DNA of 64,000 nucleotides, from NCBI RefSeq assembly GCF_012932375.1, contig NZ_JAAIIG010000011.1:18971-82970 (forward strand), read 5' to 3'. Shown here one piece after another: positions 36,496-44,952 of the stretch. The DNA comes from Bifidobacterium olomucense. Its GTDB lineage: Bacteria; Actinomycetota; Actinomycetes; Actinomycetales; Bifidobacteriaceae. The notes below the pieces were generated by a model, which was given only the letters and a program-made list of their open reading frames with translations, had not been told where the DNA came from and did no database searches. The translations under genes and the position numbers were made by a program. The stretch's first letter is position 1. Each line of letters opens with the position of its first letter.

Positions 36496-37376
36496 TTAAC
36501 GGCGCCGCCCGTGATACCCGAGATGATCTTGCGCTGGCCGATGACGAAGACGATCAGGAGCGGGAGGGTCATCAGGATGATGTAGGCGAAGATGAGGTGC
36601 CAATTGTTGAGGTACAGGCCTGCGCTTGCCACGTTGTAGAGGTTGAGCGGCAGGGTGCTCATCTTGCCGGAGAGGATGAACAGCGAGTAGAAGATGTCGT
36701 TCCAGATGTAGAGCACCACCAGAATCGTGGAGGACGCGAGCGTCGGGGCGAGCAGCGGGAAGATGATCGTGAAGAAGATCCTCATCGGGCTGGCGCCGTC
36801 GATGCGGGCCGCCTCCTCAAGCGAGGGCGGAATCGTGCGGATGAAGCCGGTGATGAAGAAGATCACCACGGACAGGTAGATACCCACGTACACGCAGATC
36901 ATTCCGGGTGCGGTGCCGGACAGGCCGATCATCTTGAGCAGCATCATGATGGTCACCACGGACGGCGGCAGGATCACGCCGGAGATGAACAGCGCGTAGA
37001 GCATGGCCGTGCCCTTGGAGGTGCGGCGGCCGAAGATCCACGCGGCCATCGAGCCGAACAGCAGGCAGATGAACACGGAGGGGACCGTGACGATAAGCGA
37101 GCCGAGCAGGGCGGGGAACACCTTGCCCTCCACGATGACTTCTTTGATGTTGTCGATGAGGTGCCACTGGCTCGGCAGCGCCATGCTCGGCACCACGGCC
37201 TCGGCCTGGGTCTTGCCGGCGGTGACGATGAGGATCCAGAACGGGATCGCCAGGAACACCAGCATCAACAGGATGACAATCGCGGCGTGGATGATGTCGC
37301 CGGCCTTGGACTTCTTGCGTACGACGGTGAGGTTGTTGGTCTTGACGCCGGATTCGCTGTAGGTTGCGCTACTCAT
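36492..37376 (-). CDS. Carbohydrate ABC transporter permease (MalG-type, galactoside module)
   Basis: A 294-residue CUT1 permease with six spans and the EAA loop EEAARIDGASPMRIFFTIIFPLL. The C-terminus IGQRKIISGITGGAVK is typical. Its ATG overlaps the stop of the previous permease gene by 4 nt, so they are coupled and form a heterodimer. It ends the operon; ATPase not present locally. Confidence 0.93.
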   Translation of the reverse strand: MSSATYSESGVKTNNLTVVRKKSKAGDIIHAAIVILLMLVFLAIPFWILIVTAGKTQAEAVVPSMALPSQWHLIDNIKEVIVEGKVFPALLGSLIVTVPSVFICLLFGSMAAWIFGRRTSKGTAMLYALFISGVILPPSVVTIMMLLKMIGLSGTAPGMICVYVGIYLSVVIFFITGFIRTIPPSLEEAARIDGASPMRIFFTIIFPLLAPTLASSTILVVLYIWNDIFYSLFILSGKMSTLPLNLYNVASAGLYLNNWHLIFAYIILMTLPLLIVFVIGQRKIISGITGGAVK

Positions 37377-38296
37377 AGGATCTTCTCCTCACGCTTACGC
37401 AGGTAGATGACAAGCGGGATGGCGATGACCATCACCATTACGAAGAGCACGAGGCTCATGGTCGTGGACTGCGAGTACAGGCCCTTGCCGAAGGTACGCC
37501 AGATGAACAGGTTCAGGATTTCGGTGGAACCGCCAGGGCCGCCGTTGGTGGTGGCTTGGACGATGTCGAAGGAGTTCATCGAGCCGAGAAGGGCGGTGGC
37601 CACGTTGAAGGTCATGGCCGGGGCGATCAGCGGGAACTTGACCTGCCAGAAGGTCTGCCATGCGTTGGCGCCGTCGATGGAGGCTGCCTCAAGCACCTCG
37701 GAGTCGATGGTCTTCAATCCGGCGAGGTAGGTGAGCATTGCGAAGCCCATCCATTTCCAGCCGTGGATGATGGTGACGATCACGATGGTCCATGTGGTGG
37801 AGCCGAGCCACTGGATGTCCACGGTATGGCCGACGAAGAAGCCGAGGATCTGGTTCAGCACGCCGTCGGTCTTCAGGATGGCCTGCCAGATGTAGCCGGC
37901 GCCGAGGGCGGACATGATCACGGGGATGAAGAACATCGTGCGGGCGAAGCGGTTGAGCGGCGTGTCCTTCTCCAGGAGCACGGCAAGCGCCAAGCCGAAA
38001 GTGTTTTGGAAGAAGGCCACCAGAACGGCGTAGATGAGGGTGACCTTGATGTCGGCCATCAGGGTGCCGCTCTCGAAGAGCTGCTGCAGGTTCTCCAGGC
38101 CGTTGAAGTCGATGGTTTTCTTGAATGCGGACCAGTCGGTGAACGCATAGATGAAGTTCATTACCGTGGGCAGGAAGAAAAACACCAACAGCATTGCGCC
38201 CGCGGGAACGACGTAGCGCAACGGGTAGTTCTTGCGCTCCAGAGTCCGAGTGCCCTTGACTGGTTTGGCGGACTTCGAGACATGAGTCGTCGTCAT
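37373..38296 (-). CDS. Carbohydrate ABC transporter permease (MalF-type, galactoside module)
   Basis: A 307-residue permease. A basic N-terminal tail precedes the first span (YVVPAGAMLLVFFFLPTVMNFIYAFTDW), and the EAA loop is LEAASIDGANAWQTFWQVKFPLI. It lies between the binding-protein gene (174 nt upstream) and the second permease gene (4-nt overlap). Substrate inferred from the flanking alpha-galactosidases: raffinose- or melibiose-type alpha-galactosides. Confidence 0.93.
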   Translation of the reverse strand: MTTTHVSKSAKPVKGTRTLERKNYPLRYVVPAGAMLLVFFFLPTVMNFIYAFTDWSAFKKTIDFNGLENLQQLFESGTLMADIKVTLIYAVLVAFFQNTFGLALAVLLEKDTPLNRFARTMFFIPVIMSALGAGYIWQAILKTDGVLNQILGFFVGHTVDIQWLGSTTWTIVIVTIIHGWKWMGFAMLTYLAGLKTIDSEVLEAASIDGANAWQTFWQVKFPLIAPAMTFNVATALLGSMNSFDIVQATTNGGPGGSTEILNLFIWRTFGKGLYSQSTTMSLVLFVMVMVIAIPLVIYLRKREEKIL

Positions 38297-38469
38297 TGTT
38301 TCGTTTCCTTATGTTTTATGGCTGGGCGGCCGGGGCCCGGGTGGCGTGCGATAGGCTGCGCGCATCCCGGGCGTTGCCCGGCCGGATGCCTGTATTGGAA
38401 GCTCGGTGCCATCCGGCCCTGTGCGGAGGAAGAGGAGAGATTCCCCGCCGGGGCCGGCCGGTCAGCCGA

Positions 38470-39819
38470 TCAGAATCCCTTGACGCCCTGGGCCTTGGCG
38501 ATCTGCGCGAACTGGTCCTGGGTGGTCTTGGCGACCTGCTCCGGGGTCATGGTGCCGTTGACCATGTTGGCGAGGTTCAGGTAGAGGTCCGGGTTGGCCA
38601 CGGCCTGGGACTGCATGGAGCCGACGGCGTCCTTCAGTGCGTCGAAGGCGTCCAGCTGGGCCTGCGGCACGGTGCCCGGGGTCTTGACGTCCTTCATGAT
38701 GGACACGTAGTTCTGGTCCTTGATGAAGGTCTCGTATTCGGAGCCGAGCCAGAAGCTCATGAACTGGCGGGTGGCGGCCTCCTTCTTGGAGTCGCCGGTC
38801 TTGAAGGCCACGATGCAGTTGCCCTGCTGCGGAATGGAGGTAGCGATGTTGCCTTCCTTGGAGATCGGGAAGAAGCCGATGGTGTCGTCCAGCTTGGACT
38901 TGTCGTTGTCGGCCAGGGCGGAGATGGCGTTGAACATCGAGTTGGTCTGGATGATCATGCCGGCCTTGCCGTCGAGCAGTGCCTGGGCCTGGTCGGTGTC
39001 CTTGGCGGAACCGGCGTCCTTGTTGTACAGGCCGTCATCGAGCATCTGCTTGTATTCCTTGATGGCGCCGAGGATATCCTTGCCCTCGAAGCTGTCCTTG
39101 TTGGAGTTGACGTTGTCCCACAGGCCATCCTTGGCTGCCTCGGCGAGCTGGACGTTCACGGCCCACTGGGTACCCCACTGGGAGCCGGCCATCTCGAAGA
39201 GCGCTGAGTCGGCGGCGCCGGAGTCCTTGATCTTGTTGGCGGTCTCGATCAGACCGTCCCAACCCTTCGGGGTGTCAGTGATGCCGGCCTTCTCGAAGAC
39301 CTTCTTGTTATACCAGACGCCTTCGGTGTCCGGGGCGGAGACGAGGGCGCCGTAGTAGGTGCCGTCGTACTGGCCGCCCGCGTCGGCGATGCCGTCGGCG
39401 TAGTTGTCGAGCCACGGGGCGTTGTCGAGCTTCTGCAGCTTGTTCTGGGCCACAAAGCCGGCTAGGGTGGACGGCACGGCCTGCCAGAACATGAGATCCG
39501 GAGAATCGCCGGTAGTGATCTTGGTCTGGACGTTGGACTCGTAGTTGTCCGGGATGGTCTGCAGGTCGATGGTCGCGCCGGTCTTGGACTCGAAGTCCTT
39601 GATGACCTTGACCGGGATCTTGTTGGAGTTCTGGGCGGCCCAGAAGGTGAGCTTGACGCCGTCCAGCTTGGTGTCCTCGGCCGGCCAGTAGTCAGCGGAA
39701 GAGGTGTCCGTGTTGTCGTCGCTGCCTGCGGCGGCGGGGTTGCCGCATCCTGCGAACATCATGCCCAGGGCCGCAATGCCGGCGATGGCTGCGGTGGTCT
39801 TCTTCCAGTTCCTCATCAT
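38470..39819 (-). CDS. Sugar ABC transporter substrate-binding lipoprotein (galactoside module)
   Basis: A 449-residue family 1 solute-binding lipoprotein: signal MMRNWKKTTAAIAGIAALG, lipobox FAGC with Cys25, then a Ser/Asp-rich linker and the binding domains (KLTFWAAQNSNKIPVKVIKDF near the start, GMIIQTNSMFN, PQQGNCIVAFK). The first two codons are both ATG; AAAGG lies 4 nt before the first and 7 nt before the second, so MRNWKK may be the real start. It is the first gene of the operon with two permeases and is divergent from the alpha-galactosidase at 40167. The palindromes at 39945, 40100 and 40128 lie in between. Ligand inferred to be an alpha-galactoside. Confidence 0.94.
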   Translation of the reverse strand: MMRNWKKTTAAIAGIAALGMMFAGCGNPAAAGSDDNTDTSSADYWPAEDTKLDGVKLTFWAAQNSNKIPVKVIKDFESKTGATIDLQTIPDNYESNVQTKITTGDSPDLMFWQAVPSTLAGFVAQNKLQKLDNAPWLDNYADGIADAGGQYDGTYYGALVSAPDTEGVWYNKKVFEKAGITDTPKGWDGLIETANKIKDSGAADSALFEMAGSQWGTQWAVNVQLAEAAKDGLWDNVNSNKDSFEGKDILGAIKEYKQMLDDGLYNKDAGSAKDTDQAQALLDGKAGMIIQTNSMFNAISALADNDKSKLDDTIGFFPISKEGNIATSIPQQGNCIVAFKTGDSKKEAATRQFMSFWLGSEYETFIKDQNYVSIMKDVKTPGTVPQAQLDAFDALKDAVGSMQSQAVANPDLYLNLANMVNGTMTPEQVAKTTQDQFAQIAKAQGVKGF

Positions 39820-39944
39820 TGAGCCTTTCCTTTAATGATTCCTCGCCCCGCCCTCCAGCGGGCCGATTACCGTCGGGTTCACGTAGTTCCGGTGCCCTCC
39901 ACTGCGGCATCGCAGCTGTTGAAATCCGATGCCATCAATCATAT

Positions 39945-39960
39945 GTGGTATCGATTCCAC
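39945..39960. promoter_or_regulatory. Galactoside-module operator 1
   Basis: GTGGTATCGATTCCAC, a LacI-type near-perfect palindrome, lies 125 bp upstream of the binding-protein gene. It is the same site as at 40100 and close to those at 44805 and 44882. Confidence 0.75.
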
Positions 39961-40099
39961 GTCAACCACTCACGGCGTGTCGCCCCCCGTAAAGTTCAAT
40001 TCAACATAACTGAACAAAAGTTATCAAATGGCTCTATTTCAACGTTTATAAGTCGTAAATCTTCCCAACAAGCGCCCGTCCGCCCATAAACGCGATTTT

Positions 40100-40115
40100 G
40101 TGGTATCGATTCCAC
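40100..40115. promoter_or_regulatory. Galactoside-module operator 2
   Basis: An identical copy of GTGGTATCGATTCCAC, 52 bp before the start of the alpha-galactosidase at 40167. Confidence 0.75.
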
Positions 40116-40127
40116 ACTGTATGCTGT

Positions 40128-40143
40128 TTGGTATCGATTCCCC
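40128..40143. promoter_or_regulatory. Galactoside-module operator 3 (weaker)
   Basis: TTGGTATCGATTCCCC keeps the inner 12 bases of the operator but not the outer pairs. It lies 12 bp after operator 2, close enough for cooperative binding over the alpha-galactosidase start. Confidence 0.6.
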
Positions 40144-40166
40144 TTGAGATACGACGAGGTATTGCC

Positions 40167-42413
40167 ATGCGTATGAACGCTGTCTCCATCACCCAACCGA
40201 CTGCACGGGAAGCGGAGGACGGACGCTTCGTCCGGCTTACCGTAGGCCTGTGCGAGGGTCGTCTCCCGCATATCGCGGCCATTACGACGGTCGCCCCGCA
40301 CTCCTCCGGAGCGGGAGCATCGGACGCACAGGAGCACCTCGGCACAGGTACGCGGGCGACCGACTTCCCCGCGCCTTCCGACACTCCGGATGATGCGGAC
40401 ACCATGATCGATCCGCAGTTCCCGCAGACGCTCGACGCGGGACTGTCCATCAGCGAGTTCCCGACCATCCTGCCCACGCAGGCGGAAGGCTGGACCGGCA
40501 CCCCGGCCATCCAGATCAGCCGCGACGGACGGACCGTCTTCCCCAAGCTCACCGTGGTCTCCTCCTCAGATGCCGGTAGCGCGTTCACGTTCGAGGCACG
40601 GGACGAGTTGGCCGGACTGACATTGGACGGCACGCTCACCATCGGCCCGGAAGGCCTTATCCGCATCGATACGGCCCTGACCAATACCGCGGAAAGCGCG
40701 CTCACGGTGTCCCGGCTCACCCCGGTCGTCCCGCTGCCGCCACAAATCGATGAAATCGAGACCTGCACCGGCCACCATCTGCGCGAACGCGCATTGCAGC
40801 GACAACCGCTCACCGAAGGACTGTTCGCCAAGAACTCCTGGATGGGCCGGCCCGATTTCAACTCGGCGACGCTGCTGACCGCCGGCGAGCGCGGCTTCGG
40901 TTTCGAGCATGGCCTGGTGTTCTGCGCGCATGTGGCGTTCAGCGGCAACAGCACGGTCTTCGCCGAACGCACGCCGTACACCCATGGAGTGATCGGCGGC
41001 GGCGAACTGCCCTATGAGGGCGAACTGACCCTGAAGACGGGCGAGACCTACCATGCGCCCAGACTACTGGTGTCCGTGGGCCACGGCCTCAACGAGGCAT
41101 CCGCACGCTTCCATGCCTATCTGCGTTCCTTCCATCCCGAGCTCGCCAAGCCGCGTCCGGTCACGCTGAACACGTGGGAAGCCATGTATTTCGGCCAAAG
41201 CGAGGAGAAGGTGCTGGCTTTGGCGAACCGGGCCGCCTCCATAGGCGTCGAACGGTTCGTCATCGACGATGGCTGGTTCACCGGTCGCCGGGACGATACC
41301 AAGGGACTCGGCGACTGGCAGGTGGATGCCGATGTCTGGCCGCATGGGCTCACCCGCGTGGCCAATCATGTGCATGAGCTGGGAATGGAATTCGGTCTGT
41401 GGTTCGAGCCGGAAATGATCAGCCCGGATTCCCACGTGGCGCGGGAGCATCCCGAATGGATGCTGGCCCCGAACGCCGGGCGTCTCCCGGTCGAGGCGCG
41501 CAGCCAGCAGGTCATCGACCTGACGAATCCCCAAGCCGCGCGATATGTCGAGGATTGCATCGATACGCTCGTCGAGCAGTACCACATCGACTACATCAAG
41601 TGGGATCACAACCGGTTCCTCACCGAGCCCGTTTCGCCGGCGTCCGGCTTGCCCGCGGTGCATGGCCAGACCGAGGCGTTCTACGGCATCGTGGACCGGC
41701 TGCGCGAGCGGCACCCTGGTCTGGAAATCGAATCATGCTCTTCGGGCGGCGGACGTATCGATGCCGGTGTGCTTACCCGATGCAGCCGCGTATGGGCCTC
41801 GGATTGCACGGATCCCATCGAACGTGCCGACATACAGCGCGGCACCTCGCTGCTGGTGCCTCCGGAGATGATCGGCGAGCATATCTCCGAATCCCCGAAC
41901 CATGCCACGAAGCGCACCACCACGCTGACCACGCGCGCAGCCACGGCGTTCTTCGGCCATCTGGGCATCGAGTGGAACATCATGAAGCTCGACGACACCG
42001 GACTGGGCCGCCTGAAGCGGTGGATAGACCTGTACAAGGCACGTCGCACGGCCATTCCACAAGGAGGTGCGATGCATGCGGACTGCCCCGATCCAGCGGT
42101 CCGGGTCGACGGGCTGGTGTCGCCGGACCGGTCACATGCGGTGTTCCGGTTCGCGGCCGTGGCCACGTCCCGCGAGTATCCGTATGGCCTGGTGCGGTTC
42201 CCCGGTCTGGACGAATCAGCGACGTACCGGATACGTCCGTTGGGTGGCACCTCACTGTATGACGACGAACTGAGCCCGGCCTGCCGCACCCGTCTCGATT
42301 GGTGGAGCGACGAAGGCATCACGGCGGATGGCGCTCTGCTAACACAATGGGGCATCCGTCTGCCGCAGCTTGCCCCCGAGCATTGCCTGCTGCTCGAATT
42401 CGAGCGAATCTAA
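40167..42413 (+). CDS. Alpha-galactosidase, GH36 (first copy)
   Basis: A retaining exo-enzyme that removes terminal alpha-galactose from raffinose-family sugars and melibiose. It has 748 residues from the ATG at 40167 (preceded by GAGG), without signal peptide, so it is cytoplasmic. Layout: an N-terminal beta-sandwich, the TIM barrel from about VTLNTWEAMYFGQSEEKV, and a C-terminal sheet. The nucleophile is Asp480 in YIKWDHNR and the acid/base Asp546 in WASDCTDP, with CSSGGGRID between; WFEPEMISPDS is also typical. The sequence IKWD is canonical. A weaker region is residues 55-75, which look like a disordered insertion. It is divergent from the importer operon and shares its operators, so uptake and hydrolysis are co-controlled. 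Confidence 0.96.
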   Translation: MRMNAVSITQPTAREAEDGRFVRLTVGLCEGRLPHIAAITTVAPHSSGAGASDAQEHLGTGTRATDFPAPSDTPDDADTMIDPQFPQTLDAGLSISEFPTILPTQAEGWTGTPAIQISRDGRTVFPKLTVVSSSDAGSAFTFEARDELAGLTLDGTLTIGPEGLIRIDTALTNTAESALTVSRLTPVVPLPPQIDEIETCTGHHLRERALQRQPLTEGLFAKNSWMGRPDFNSATLLTAGERGFGFEHGLVFCAHVAFSGNSTVFAERTPYTHGVIGGGELPYEGELTLKTGETYHAPRLLVSVGHGLNEASARFHAYLRSFHPELAKPRPVTLNTWEAMYFGQSEEKVLALANRAASIGVERFVIDDGWFTGRRDDTKGLGDWQVDADVWPHGLTRVANHVHELGMEFGLWFEPEMISPDSHVAREHPEWMLAPNAGRLPVEARSQQVIDLTNPQAARYVEDCIDTLVEQYHIDYIKWDHNRFLTEPVSPASGLPAVHGQTEAFYGIVDRLRERHPGLEIESCSSGGGRIDAGVLTRCSRVWASDCTDPIERADIQRGTSLLVPPEMIGEHISESPNHATKRTTTLTTRAATAFFGHLGIEWNIMKLDDTGLGRLKRWIDLYKARRTAIPQGGAMHADCPDPAVRVDGLVSPDRSHAVFRFAAVATSREYPYGLVRFPGLDESATYRIRPLGGTSLYDDELSPACRTRLDWWSDEGITADGALLTQWGIRLPQLAPEHCLLLEFERI

Positions 42414-42455
42414 AACTCCATTCGGCAGACCCCGCATCGGTTTCCGGGATTGATT

Positions 42456-42480
42456 CGGCTTCCCCTTGGGAAGCCGTTTT
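42456..42480 (+). terminator. Rho-independent terminator of the first alpha-galactosidase gene
   Basis: A 9-bp stem CGGCTTCCC / GGGAAGCCG with a 3-nt loop and four T residues, 43 nt after the stop. Confidence 0.9.
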
Positions 42481-42500
42481 CATATGCGTACGTATACGCG

Positions 42501-42551
42501 AAGAGGGACTCCGCCGGGCTCGATGCGATGAGCCCTGACGAAGTCCCTCTT
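42501..42551 (-). terminator. Terminator of the second alpha-galactosidase gene
   Basis: An outer stem AAGAGGGACT / AGTCCCTCTT encloses an inner stem GGGCTC / GAGCCC, beginning 31 nt after the minus-strand stop. Confidence 0.82.
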
Positions 42552-42581
42552 GCTTGTCATGCGGCGTGCGTTGCTTCGGCG

Positions 42582-44723
42582 TTACGCCTCGCGGAACTCG
42601 AAGGTGCGGGAGATATATCCGCCACCGTCCGGCACACTCACAGTCGCCGTGCCGTCATCGGCGTTCCAGGAGACCGGCCACTCGGGAAAACCATCGCCCA
42701 CCGGCAGCAGCGTCTTTGTTTCGACGGTCTTCCCGCGGAATTGCGGCAGCGCGAGCGTCACGCTCCCGCCTTCGCCGTCACGGGACCAGACGGTCACGAA
42801 CGAGCGGTTGTCGGCTTTGAGGCCCAATGCCAGCACTGTGTCATTCCAGCCGGGTAGGCCAAGCGGCCAGAACGGTACGGCGGAGCCGATGACCGGCTGC
42901 ACATGCCGCTTGTACGCCTCGACCGCCTGCACGATGAGTGCACGCTGTTCGGCGCTCATCCGGTTGATGTATCCGGACAGGAAGAACCGGCCCAGGAACG
43001 TGGTGTTGAGGTTGAAGGCGAACTCCTCCGGGTTGTCGTTCGCGTTCGGGTATGCCCAGTTGCCGGCCTGTTCGGGAGTCATGAGCATGGGCGCCGCGGC
43101 GGCGATGACCGGGTAGAGGCGGAAGTCCTGCTGGTCGGACGTGGACTGCACCTGGAATCGCGAGGTTTGCGCGAAGTCCATACGCATGCCGCCGGAGGAG
43201 CAGTTCTCGATGATGAGCTCCGGATGGCGCCGATGCAGCCCCTCGACCCACGCGCTGTAGGCGCGGTTGTGGCCCAGCAGACCGTCGCCGGCGCTGTCGG
43301 CGTTGAGGTCCGTGCCGGCGTCCGGAGAGACGTTGTAGTCGAACTTGAAGTAACCCACTCCATAGTCATTGACCAGACGGTCCACAGTGTCGTCGAGGTG
43401 TTTACGGGCGGCGGGGTCGCGCAGATCCAGCAGGTACCGTTCCTGTTCGACCACGCGACGGCCGTGGCGGTGGAAGAACGCCGTTTCGGGAAGGCTCTTG
43501 GCCATGGGGCTTTTGACGCCGATCACCTCGGGTTCCAACCACAGGCCGGCGATCATGCCGGCACCGCGGATGGCGTCGATGACCTCGGTGATGCCGCCTG
43601 GGAAACGCTTCTTCGAGGGCAGCCATTCGCCCACGGACGGCCACCAGTCGCCGGTGTCGTCATACCAGCCGGCGTCGATGCAGAAGATCTCGATGCCGGA
43701 TTCGGCGGCACCCTTGACCAGAGGCAGCAGCTTGTCGGTGGTCGGATCGCCGTTGATGGTGTTCATGTAGTCGTTGAAAATCACACGCGGGTGTGCGTTG
43801 TCCGCCTTTTCCAGGCGCATCGTACGACGGTAGGCGGTGACGTTGGCGATGGCGTCCTCGAAATCGGGGGCGATCGTAGCGGAAGCCGGGACCGTATCGA
43901 ACGATTCGCCGGGCGCCAGACGCTTCGCCCAATCGTGATCGACGTCGGTCGGGCCGGAGAGCGCCAGATAGCCGTCCTCAGTATCGCGGCCGATCTCCCA
44001 GCGCCAGGCGGCGTTGTGCTCGATCTGGAACAGCCAGGTCAGCCCCAGCGTCTTCGATTCGAGCAGGGCGAGCGGCGTGTGACGTCCGGTGGACCAGGTT
44101 CCCGTGTTCACCACGGAATGCGCGCCACGAGGGTTATGGCCGGTCATCTGCTGGGCCAGTCGGGGGAATAGATCGGAGGTAGATGTGACATGCCAGCGAC
44201 CTTCGCCAAGCCATTCGTTCTCGCACTCGAGCAATCGCCAGGCATCGCAGTCGGCGGATTTTCCGGCCGGGGCACCGAATGCGGAGACGAGGCTGGTCAC
44301 GGATTCCAGCACAATCGCATCGTCCGCGCCGAGTACCGGGGAGGCGGCATCGGCGGGGTCACCCGTGTTCGCGACCGTGACCCAGGTACGGAACATCGGC
44401 ACGCCCTGCGGCAGTTCGTAATGGACGGTGACGGTCAGGCCGAGAGCGGCTTCGGCAAGCGTGATGTCGAGTCTGCTGACATGCCTGTCCGCGGACTCCT
44501 GATGGGAGACATACCGCAGCGCCCGGCCGAGGTCGGTGTGAACCAGGCGATCATTGGCCAGCCAGTGGCCGGTACCGGTGGCGAGAATCTCCGTCAACGG
44601 CATTCGATGGTTGAACCGCACATCCAGATCCGCCGCACGCAGGTCCGCAACGGCGGCCGGCCCATCGTCCGGTATCTCGAATGTCAGGGCCAATGCGTCA
44701 TTGCCCCAAGTGAAGGTACCCAT
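42582..44723 (-). CDS. Alpha-galactosidase-like GH36 enzyme (second copy)
   Basis: A 713-residue GH36 enzyme from a different subgroup than its neighbour. Nucleophile Asp462 lies in YFKFDYNV (IKWD is replaced by FKFD), acid/base Asp530 in STSDQQDFRLYP, and ENCSSGGMRMD lies between them; WLEPEVIGVKSP replaces WFEPEM. These changes around the acid site suggest another linkage or sugar preference, for example alpha-GalNAc or a longer galactoside. ATG at 44721-44723 (MGTFTWGND) follows AAGGAG; the frame upstream to 44858 runs through the operator at 44805 and is not coding. There is no signal peptide. It is convergent with the first enzyme and has two operators of its own. Confidence 0.9.
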   Translation of the reverse strand: MGTFTWGNDALALTFEIPDDGPAAVADLRAADLDVRFNHRMPLTEILATGTGHWLANDRLVHTDLGRALRYVSHQESADRHVSRLDITLAEAALGLTVTVHYELPQGVPMFRTWVTVANTGDPADAASPVLGADDAIVLESVTSLVSAFGAPAGKSADCDAWRLLECENEWLGEGRWHVTSTSDLFPRLAQQMTGHNPRGAHSVVNTGTWSTGRHTPLALLESKTLGLTWLFQIEHNAAWRWEIGRDTEDGYLALSGPTDVDHDWAKRLAPGESFDTVPASATIAPDFEDAIANVTAYRRTMRLEKADNAHPRVIFNDYMNTINGDPTTDKLLPLVKGAAESGIEIFCIDAGWYDDTGDWWPSVGEWLPSKKRFPGGITEVIDAIRGAGMIAGLWLEPEVIGVKSPMAKSLPETAFFHRHGRRVVEQERYLLDLRDPAARKHLDDTVDRLVNDYGVGYFKFDYNVSPDAGTDLNADSAGDGLLGHNRAYSAWVEGLHRRHPELIIENCSSGGMRMDFAQTSRFQVQSTSDQQDFRLYPVIAAAAPMLMTPEQAGNWAYPNANDNPEEFAFNLNTTFLGRFFLSGYINRMSAEQRALIVQAVEAYKRHVQPVIGSAVPFWPLGLPGWNDTVLALGLKADNRSFVTVWSRDGEGGSVTLALPQFRGKTVETKTLLPVGDGFPEWPVSWNADDGTATVSVPDGGGYISRTFEFREA

Positions 44724-44804
44724 GCCACTCCTTACATCGCATTCAGGCGGCCACTGACGCCTTTGTCGCCGCGCCGCCCGCCAACAGCAGTCCCGCCACA
44801 TAGT

Positions 44805-44820
44805 GTGGTATCGATACCAC
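44805..44820. promoter_or_regulatory. Galactoside-module operator 4
   Basis: GTGGTATCGATACCAC is a perfect 16-bp palindrome, 82 bp upstream of the second alpha-galactosidase. Confidence 0.78.
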
Positions 44821-44881
44821 ATCTTACAAGCAGAAGGTTGATGCAACAAATCAGACACACTGAACGTTGCTTATCTGCTTG

Positions 44882-44897
44882 GTGGAATCGATACCAC
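44882..44897. promoter_or_regulatory. Galactoside-module operator 5
   Basis: GTGGAATCGATACCAC lies 77 bp (centre to centre, about seven helical turns) from operator 4. The two sites could be joined by a repressor tetramer or loop. Confidence 0.75.
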
Positions 44898-44952
44898 ATA
44901 ATATGCATGGGCGCGATAGGCCGCACACACATTACGGTTGCACCGCGATTGC

